This document shows, in pieces, positions 58,502 through 64,000 of a stretch of DNA of 64,000 nt (positions within the stretch are counted from its first letter, which is position 1; the number at the start of each line of letters is the position of its first letter). The position numbers and the translations under genes were made by a program. Under the pieces are notes generated by a model, which was not told the origin of the DNA, ran no database searches, and saw only the letters and a program-made list of their open reading frames with translations. The stretch comes from SIG78 sp045635745 (GTDB lineage: Bacteria; Verrucomicrobiota; Lentisphaeria; Victivallales; Victivallaceae), in the NCBI GenBank assembly GCA_045635745.1, contig JAZTWG010000031.1:51048-115047 (forward strand), in the 5' to 3' direction.

Positions 58502-60028
58502 TTGAAAAAAAACTGGATCATGCTGGCTGTACTGTCTATTTTTACGGCGTTTGATACATCGGCTGACGAAGCGATATTGGAAAAAGCAAAAAATATTCAT
58601 CGGGATATAAGATGGAACAGAAAAAAAACTCTTACTGCAAACGATAAACAGCTTTTATCACAGGCCGCGGAATACATGCTTGACTCCGTACCGGAAAAAC
58701 CGGAAAGAAAACATGAAAATACAGTTAAAGATGCTTATTACTACTGTTATCTTGCGGGAAATCGCGATAAAACTCTGGATATTGCCGGTAAATATTGCAG
58801 TGTATATCATGAAAGTATGATGTTGGTATATATCATGGAATTGTATCGTCGCGGCGAATACGACAAACTTTATGAAATAAGTTTCAAGTATGCTTCCAGC
58901 AATGCGGTATCCAGCAAACGGATTTTTATTGTGGGCGGTGTTTTAAGCTGTAACGATAATAAAGAGCGGCAGGATGCTTATGTGAAAATCCTTGAACGGG
59001 ATCATATTACAATATCCCAGATCATAAGTGATGCCAGTCATATGGTTTCTGACTCCCGATTTGAGCATGAAAAAAAGTTGGCTGCATATTGTGAGAAAGC
59101 GGTACTGGATTCTCTGGCAAACTTCACCTTTCCGGAAAAACAGCAGCAACAGTTTAAAAAGCTGACCGCCGGAAAAGAATTTGATGCGTTGAAAGGTACC
59201 AGAGACCCGCAGAAATTCCGGAAACAGATTGTTGCTTTTGCCGAAAAATATCCGGATTACCGTAAAGAAAACCTCTATTGGATAGCTTGCGAGTTTGTCA
59301 ATCGCAAGCTTTATAAGGATGCAGAAAAATTGTTCCGTGAAAATCTGACATTTGATAAAGGTATGCACATATACTCCGGTTTGTTCAGAGCACTGTTTTA
59401 TGATGGCCGATACTCCGATGTACTGCAGGAAGTGATTCCTTGGTATAAAAAGAAAGAGGCCAAAGATTTCAAATCGACATTTGCATATTTTATCATAAAC
59501 GCCGCGATCATGGAAAGCAAATTCGATGTTGCTTTGGAATATTCCGAAGATTATTATGAATGGGCGCTTGATGCGAGAGAAGCACTCTACGAAAGTGAAT
59601 TAAAAAAACTGAAGCAGGAAAAATCCAGGTATAATTCCGCCCGATATGAAAGAAAACTCAAAGAATTAGCTGAAAGATATCTTGATTTCAGAATAAATAT
59701 CGAAAAAACTCGGTGTAAAGAGCTGTGTACCGTTTATATTTTGCAAAACGACAAAAAACGCGTATCAAAAACTATTGCCGGATTCACCAAAACGTTGAAC
59801 AGGATCAGCAAGGATTTTTCGCACACAAATAAAAACACATTTATTGCCGCTCAAATAGATATGCTTTCCGCAACTGTTAAACTGATGATCGATATGAAAA
59901 AATTTAACGAAGCAGAATATTTTTTCAAAGAACTTGAAAAAATTCCTGTCAGCCAGCCCCGTCTCAAAAATAAAAAAGAACACTTAAAATATCAAATGGA
60001 AAAGGCTAAACAGCAAGCCGGTAAATAA
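58502..60028 (+). CDS. Secreted helical-repeat protein of unknown function
   Basis: I do not recognise this 508-residue protein. It probably starts at TTG 58502, with GGGGAGAG about 8 bp upstream; this start gives a good signal peptide (KKNWIMLAVLSIFTAFDTSA) while the ATG at 58451 does not. The body is helical, Lys/Glu/Tyr-rich and TPR-like (YWIACEFVNRKLYKDAEKLF, LFRALFYDGRYSDVLQEV, INAAIMESKFDVALEYSEDY), with a charged coiled-coil-like stretch near residues 375-405. It is visibly richer in A and T than its neighbours and lies in its own transcription unit after a terminator. Transfer or relaxed selection could explain the composition. Confidence 0.72.
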   Translation: MKKNWIMLAVLSIFTAFDTSADEAILEKAKNIHRDIRWNRKKTLTANDKQLLSQAAEYMLDSVPEKPERKHENTVKDAYYYCYLAGNRDKTLDIAGKYCSVYHESMMLVYIMELYRRGEYDKLYEISFKYASSNAVSSKRIFIVGGVLSCNDNKERQDAYVKILERDHITISQIISDASHMVSDSRFEHEKKLAAYCEKAVLDSLANFTFPEKQQQQFKKLTAGKEFDALKGTRDPQKFRKQIVAFAEKYPDYRKENLYWIACEFVNRKLYKDAEKLFRENLTFDKGMHIYSGLFRALFYDGRYSDVLQEVIPWYKKKEAKDFKSTFAYFIINAAIMESKFDVALEYSEDYYEWALDAREALYESELKKLKQEKSRYNSARYERKLKELAERYLDFRINIEKTRCKELCTVYILQNDKKRVSKTIAGFTKTLNRISKDFSHTNKNTFIAAQIDMLSATVKLMIDMKKFNEAEYFFKELEKIPVSQPRLKNKKEHLKYQMEKAKQQAGK

Positions 60029-60076
60029 CATTCCGGCCGTTTATTTGATAATATGATCTATGCCGCAGCGGGGCGA

Positions 60077-60994
60077 TCAGGCTTTTTCCAGCTTCAGATC
60101 AAAAAAGTCTATTGCGTTGTTGCGGCAAATCTTTTTCCAGACTCCGGTCGGGAGTTTGCCGCTTTCGTGCATGCGGTCGAACCAGAGCTTGCCTTCAAAC
60201 TGGCACTCCGTAGTGCTGTTGCAGCAATCGGTGCCGAAGAAAAGCCGATCCTGAAATTCGCACAATAATTTTACAGCAAAATCTTCATCGCGCCGCAAAT
60301 ATTGCATAGCATCAGAAAGCTCGGCGTAAAGATTAGGAAAATCGCGCAGCAGCTGCTGTGCCACGCCTTCAGATTCTATCCTGCCTGCAGCGCGGGGTGA
60401 GCCGTGTTGAAGACCATCGCGCCGGAAGATCGCTTTACACCGTGCCGGCCGCGGCCGCGCGGTACATTCCGCCCAGAAGATCGGCCCGTGCGCTATATAT
60501 TTGAGGTCGGGAAAACGTTGTAACGTATGCTCCAGCAGCGGCAGTCCCGGCGCATCATACAAGCCGAAATCGCCGCTGGTTCGGTCAGAGCCGTCGGTGG
60601 TTACCGGCAAGCCGACCTTTTCCGCGCACGCAAAAAGATTCTGCACGCGTTCGTCATCCATGGGCAGATTTGGCATGATCTCGCCGACACCGTAACAGCC
60701 CAGATCTTTATAGTACTGCAAAACTTCATCCAGCGGTGCATCGGCGCGGTTGATCAACGCTCTGGGGTCGATATTGCAGTAGGGGAAAAGGCGTCCGGGA
60801 TGTGCTGCGGCCATATCCAGAATATCTTCATTGGCCTGCGGCAGATAGATTTCTGAATTGACCACCGGCAGCAGAAATCCTGCTTCAATGCCATAGCGGT
60901 CATAACGGTCAAGCAGTTCTTCAACAGTACAGAAGCGGGTGACAAACGGTACCGGCTTGCGGTAGGCATGGGCATGAAAATCGATATATTTCAT
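60077..60994 (-). CDS. Amidohydrolase-superfamily protein (TatD/ACMSD-like TIM barrel)
   Basis: The 305-residue protein starts with the metal motif YIDFHAHAYRKP (HxH). It later has GVGEIMPNLP, a His region at YIAHGPIFW (about residues 186-194), PNLYAELSDA and the late catalytic Asp in DRLFFGTDCC (about 263). This is the amidohydrolase_2 group, with hydrolase or decarboxylase members; the substrate is unknown. I chose ATG 60994, since the metal motif follows immediately; an extension to 61102 covers the promoter. Residues about 195-225 (TARPRPARCKAIFRRDG) are unusually Arg-rich for this family, and a pair of compensating frameshifts is possible there. It is divergent from the SSS symporter, which may import its substrate. 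Confidence 0.82.
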   Translation of the reverse strand: MKYIDFHAHAYRKPVPFVTRFCTVEELLDRYDRYGIEAGFLLPVVNSEIYLPQANEDILDMAAAHPGRLFPYCNIDPRALINRADAPLDEVLQYYKDLGCYGVGEIMPNLPMDDERVQNLFACAEKVGLPVTTDGSDRTSGDFGLYDAPGLPLLEHTLQRFPDLKYIAHGPIFWAECTARPRPARCKAIFRRDGLQHGSPRAAGRIESEGVAQQLLRDFPNLYAELSDAMQYLRRDEDFAVKLLCEFQDRLFFGTDCCNSTTECQFEGKLWFDRMHESGKLPTGVWKKICRNNAIDFFDLKLEKA

Positions 60995-61069
60995 TGCTGA
61001 AAACTTTCTGCATAAGTATGGTATTTCCGGAGTGATATATCTCGCGGATGGATTCTTGTTTACAATAAA

Positions 61070-61098
61070 AATATACATTCCCGCCAGGCTGATTGCAA
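61070..61098 (-). promoter_or_regulatory. Predicted promoter of the amidohydrolase gene
   Basis: On the minus strand TTGCAA (61093-61098) and TATATT (complement of 61070-61075) are 17 bp apart, about 75 bp before the start at 60994. Confidence 0.5.
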
Positions 61099-61191
61099 GC
61101 AAAAAAAACGTAAAAAAAAGGTTTATATTGCATTTTCCTGAAAAAAACGTTTTTTTTCGGCTTTTTTATCCTTAAAAGATACTGTAATAAG

Positions 61192-61220
61192 CTTGCAAAA
61201 TATCTTAACAGGGTGTATAG
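61192..61220 (+). promoter_or_regulatory. Predicted promoter of the SSS symporter gene
   Basis: TTGCAA (61192-61197) and TATAGT (61215-61220) are 17 bp apart. The leader to the ATG at 61333 is about 105 nt, A-rich, with no riboswitch recognised. The whole divergent spacer (60995-61332) holds only the two promoters. Confidence 0.5.
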
Positions 61221-61332
61221 TTGCCAAAACGACCGCTTTTTTTGCATGGGATGATTGTATTTTGCATTCCGGAGAAAAAAATAAAAAACAACTTTTTTAA
61301 ACATAAGAACAAGAAAACGGAGAAAGTCAAAA

Positions 61333-63678
61333 ATGACAGAGCATGGGATGAACTGGGTGGACTGGCTTTTTATCGGGATCCCGATCCTGATAGTGGTCTT
61401 TGCCGCTCTGAAGTCGCAAAAGTATGTAAAAGGTGTGGCAGACTTTATTTCTGCCGGCCGCGTAGCCGGGCGTTACGTTATCTCGGTGGCTTCGGGCGAA
61501 GCCGCGCAGGGGCTTATCAGCGTGGTTGCGGTTATGGAAATGTATTACAAGTGCGGGTTTGCCGTATCGTTCTGGCACTCGCTGCTGCTGCCGATCAGCA
61601 TGGTGCTGGGACTGGTGGGGTTCTGTACCTACCGTTTCCGCGAAACCAAAGCTTTGACCATGGGGCAGTTTTTTGAAATCCGTTACAGCAAAGGTCTGCG
61701 CGTAGTTGCGGCAACGATCCAGAGTCTTTCGGGAATTGTGAACTACGCTATCTTTCCGGCGGTGGGCGCCCGTTTTCTTATGTACTTTCTGGACCTGCCG
61801 GTCTATGTGAATATCTTCGGTATTGCTGCATCGACTTATGCTCTGTGTATGGTCGGCTTTCTCGGTCTGGCACTGCTGATCGCCTGTCTGGGCGGTCAGG
61901 TTACGATCATGGTTACCGACTGTGTGCAGGGGTTGCTTTCCTACCCGATGTATGTGGTTATTGTGGCCTACATTTTCTACAAGTTCTCCTGGAGCAACGA
62001 GATGCTGCCTACCATGATGGCGCGTGCTCCCGGCGAAAGCTTCCTGAATCCTTACGACTGCCATAACTTGCGCGACTTCAACGTGTTCTATTCGGTATGC
62101 GGTATTCTGGGCGTGTTCCTTAACCGTATGAGCTGGGGCGGCTGTATGGGGTACAACGGCGCGGCAAAATCTCCGCACGAAGCCAAGATGGGTGCGCTGC
62201 TGGGAACCTGGCGCGGCGGTCTGGGCGTTATGGTCTGGATTCTGCTGGCGGTAGCGGTGTTTACTTACCTGAATCACAAGAATTACGCCAATGAATCGCT
62301 GCAGATCCGTCACCAGCTGGCGGTCAAAACCATTGACGACGTAGCTGCCGGCAAACAGTTTGAAGCTGCCCGAGCCCAGCTCAAGGAAGTTTATAAGACC
62401 ATTCCGGCGCGTACCCAGTTCAGCGAATCTTACAAAGATCATGCGGCCTGGGAAGCTGAAAATGCCGACCCCTTCAAGGTGGAAACCCGCAAGGTGCTTT
62501 CTCAGACCGAACCGGGCAAAAAAGTTGCCCAGACCTTCGACACCATCTATGGTCAGATGCTCGTGCCGCTGGCGATCCGCGAAATGCTGCCGCCCTACGG
62601 TATTACCGGTATCTTCTGTGCTCTGATGATCTTCCTGATGATCTCTACAGATACGACCTATATGCACAGTTGGGGGTCGATCATTGTGCAGGACTTTGTG
62701 GTGCCGCTGCGTAAGAAAGCGTTTACGCCCAAAGGTCAGATCAATGCGTTGCGCTGGTCGATTTCCGGGGTGTGTCTCTTTGCATTTCTCTTCAGTCTGC
62801 TCTTTGCGCAGATCGACTACATATTGATGTTCTTTGCCATTACCGGGGCCATCTGGAGCGGTGCCGGTGTGGTTATCACCATGGGGCTGTACTGGAAACG
62901 CGGTACCACTGCCGGCGCTTTTACCGCACTTTTGCTGGCGGCGATCTGGGCCTTGAGCGGTATTACCGCACAGCAGACCTGGGCGCAGTATATCTATCCG
63001 TGGCTGGAAGCGAATAATCTGGTTCAGGCAGTCGGCGATGCGTTGTGGAACATCTCCAAGCCGCTGCATCCGTGGGTCGTGTGGAAAATGAACCCCGACA
63101 AGTTCCCGATCAACTCGGTGGAAATCGGTTTTATGGGTCAGATTCTGGCCTTGGCCAGCTACATGATTGTTTCGCTGTTGACCTGCCGTAAGCCGTTCAA
63201 TATGGAAAAAATGCTGCACCGCGGTATCTATGCTGATAAAGATGCAGTTGTGACCGAAAAGAAACCCTTCAAGTGGGGTGTGTTCTTCAACAAGAACCTG
63301 CTGGGCATCGACAATCAGTACACCAAGGGCGATAAAGCTCTGGCGTGGAGTGTGTTCTGCTACAGCTTCATCTATACATTCGTCATTCTCTTTGTAATGG
63401 TGATCGTCTGGAACTTTATCAGTCCGTGGAGCTCTTCGGCGTGGGGTACTTACTTCTACATCAAACAGTTTGTAGTGGTAGGTGCCATTGGTGTGGTATC
63501 GACCTTCTGGTTCGGGATCGGCGGTCTGGTCGACCTCTTCCGGTTGTTCCGCGACCTGAAAAACAAGGAAAGTAATGACCTTGACGACGGCCGTGTGGTC
63601 AACAATATGTCGGTAGCCGATATGCAGAGAATGCAGGAAATCGACAAAGAAAAGGCCGATGAAGCAGAAAAGAAATAA
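61333..63678 (+). CDS. Sodium:solute symporter family protein (SSS), extended form
   Basis: The 781-residue protein has the SSS core with about 12-14 transmembrane helices. Recognisable parts are DFISAGRVAGRYVISVASGE near the N-terminus, GQFFEIRYSKGLRVVAATIQ, ITGIFCALMIFLMISTDTTYMHSWGSI and AITGAIWSGAGVVITMGLYW. It is longer than the usual 450-600 residues because of a soluble insert of about 100 residues (about 316-410, rich in Lys/Ala/Glu) and two extra C-terminal helices before a charged tail (EIDKEKADEAEKK). Such long SSS proteins are common in PVC bacteria. The substrate could be a sugar, organic acid or the ligand of the divergent amidohydrolase. An ACGGAG ribosome site precedes the ATG. 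A terminator follows at 63701. Confidence 0.9.
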   Translation: MTEHGMNWVDWLFIGIPILIVVFAALKSQKYVKGVADFISAGRVAGRYVISVASGEAAQGLISVVAVMEMYYKCGFAVSFWHSLLLPISMVLGLVGFCTYRFRETKALTMGQFFEIRYSKGLRVVAATIQSLSGIVNYAIFPAVGARFLMYFLDLPVYVNIFGIAASTYALCMVGFLGLALLIACLGGQVTIMVTDCVQGLLSYPMYVVIVAYIFYKFSWSNEMLPTMMARAPGESFLNPYDCHNLRDFNVFYSVCGILGVFLNRMSWGGCMGYNGAAKSPHEAKMGALLGTWRGGLGVMVWILLAVAVFTYLNHKNYANESLQIRHQLAVKTIDDVAAGKQFEAARAQLKEVYKTIPARTQFSESYKDHAAWEAENADPFKVETRKVLSQTEPGKKVAQTFDTIYGQMLVPLAIREMLPPYGITGIFCALMIFLMISTDTTYMHSWGSIIVQDFVVPLRKKAFTPKGQINALRWSISGVCLFAFLFSLLFAQIDYILMFFAITGAIWSGAGVVITMGLYWKRGTTAGAFTALLLAAIWALSGITAQQTWAQYIYPWLEANNLVQAVGDALWNISKPLHPWVVWKMNPDKFPINSVEIGFMGQILALASYMIVSLLTCRKPFNMEKMLHRGIYADKDAVVTEKKPFKWGVFFNKNLLGIDNQYTKGDKALAWSVFCYSFIYTFVILFVMVIVWNFISPWSSSAWGTYFYIKQFVVVGAIGVVSTFWFGIGGLVDLFRLFRDLKNKESNDLDDGRVVNNMSVADMQRMQEIDKEKADEAEKK

Positions 63679-63700
63679 GCTTTTCCGCTGAAAAAAATCA

Positions 63701-63746
63701 AAGATATTATGAGAGCCCTCTGGTGTTTCTCATAATATCTTTTTTT
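63701..63746 (+). terminator. Rho-independent terminator after the SSS symporter gene
   Basis: A perfect 14-bp stem (63701-63714 with 63728-63741, AAGATATTATGAGA) with a 13-nt loop runs into a T tract. Confidence 0.92.
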
Positions 63747-63769
63747 ATATTGCTTTAGCGTAAAAAAAC

Positions 63770-64000
63770 TACCGGCTGAGCCGGTATGTTGCCGAAATAG
63801 CTTTAGCTTCAAGATGACGAAGTCATCAATCAAATGCGGATGCATTTGATGACATAAAACAATGTTGTTTGCAACTATGAGTTCGTAATATATTACTGCA
63901 TTTGCAGTAGTAGGGCAATAGTTGCAAGCGGTAAATAATTCAAAGCCCGTGTCGGGCTGCCGGTACCATCGCCTTGAAGGCGTGGTGCATACCACCGGCT
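63770..64000. repeat. Palindrome cluster with nested long-range stem, cut by the window edge
   Basis: No gene is visible after the SSS terminator. The stretch is a chain of short perfect hairpins. Arms are 63770-63776/63780-63786 (TACCGGC), 63813-63818/63822-63827, 63829-63837/63842-63850 (9 bp), 63857-63862/63865-63870, 63894-63900/63903-63909, 63944-63949/63953-63958 and 63970-63974/63978-63982. One 10-bp stem (63869-63878 with 63918-63927, TTGCAACTAT) encloses another hairpin, as in a folded RNA or branched single-stranded DNA. The organisation matches the cluster at 8803-9118 although the arm sequences differ. Confidence 0.7.

Noticed and set aside
60365..60480. Frameshifted amidohydrolase pseudogene
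   Set aside because: The frame is open from start to stop and conserved motifs continue on both sides in the same frame, so it is kept as a CDS with a note.

Overview
The window looks like chromosomal DNA from a Gram-negative member of the PVC superphylum, most likely Lentisphaerota (Victivallis-like). This is an inference from: an lpxA gene (lipopolysaccharide); a prepilin with the FTLIELLVVIAIIAILA-type N-terminus and a C-terminal FLDGHVA motif; many TPR or Sel1 lipoproteins; a cluster of secreted or polysaccharide-directed hydrolases (GH28, GH3, sialate O-acetylesterase, ceramidase-like); and a long SSS symporter. There is no rRNA, tRNA, CRISPR array or complete insertion sequence that I can support.

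Layout. 1-4940 (minus): gyrB-recA-TPR protein. 5180-8552 (plus): an esterase, then gap and pgk, with pgk bracketed by two inverted copies of a two-hairpin repeat. 8701-9194: a gene-free stretch packed with short perfect palindromes. 9195-11300: an ABC ATPase facing an orphan phage terminase large subunit. 11437-14617: metK-adenosine kinase-like-CaxB-type exchanger operon. 14642-19625: divergent AraC regulator and a ceramidase-like/GH28/prepilin operon; the prepilin gene carries an in-frame palindrome-rich insert that duplicates the prepilin motif. 19790-22603 (minus): tsaD-gph-Sel1 protein. 22753-30630 (plus): membrane protein, free-standing 5'-3' exonuclease, AraC regulator, lipoprotein and hrpA. 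30798-35549: beta-lactamase-like hydrolase, then priA and a Gfo/Idh/MocA dehydrogenase (minus). 35699-37882: pyrH-lpxA-FKBP. 38139-41431: gatB and a homocysteine methyltransferase/MTHFR fusion, abutting dxs (minus). 43377-48202: a CYTH protein and a three-gene CsgG/FlgO-like, TPR, CsgG/FlgO-like module whose first protein ends in an apparently inactivated archaemetzincin-like domain. 48266-51594: sialate O-acetylesterase and GH3. 51751-55788: icd, then an EIIA-CBS protein, an ArsB/NhaD-type transporter and a GNAT enzyme. 56019-60028: TPR lipoprotein, two tandem CBM9-like lipoproteins and a secreted repeat protein. 60077-63678: amidohydrolase and SSS symporter, divergent. 63770-64000: another palindrome cluster cut by the window edge.

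How genes fit together. metK, the adenosine kinase-like protein and the HMT/MTHFR fusion serve the methyl cycle. gap and pgk serve glycolysis. lpxA with the Gfo/Idh/MocA enzyme hints at an amide-linked lipid A. The hydrolases plus SSS symporter fit a glycan-scavenging heterotroph. Promoters repeatedly read TTGnnn, 16-18 bp, TATAtT, which helped to choose start codons.

The least explained structure is the set of palindrome clusters (8803-9118, 18664-18895, 63770-64000) and the inverted two-hairpin repeats around pgk. In the prepilin gene two of the hairpins end exactly on the codons of the prepilin cleavage motif.
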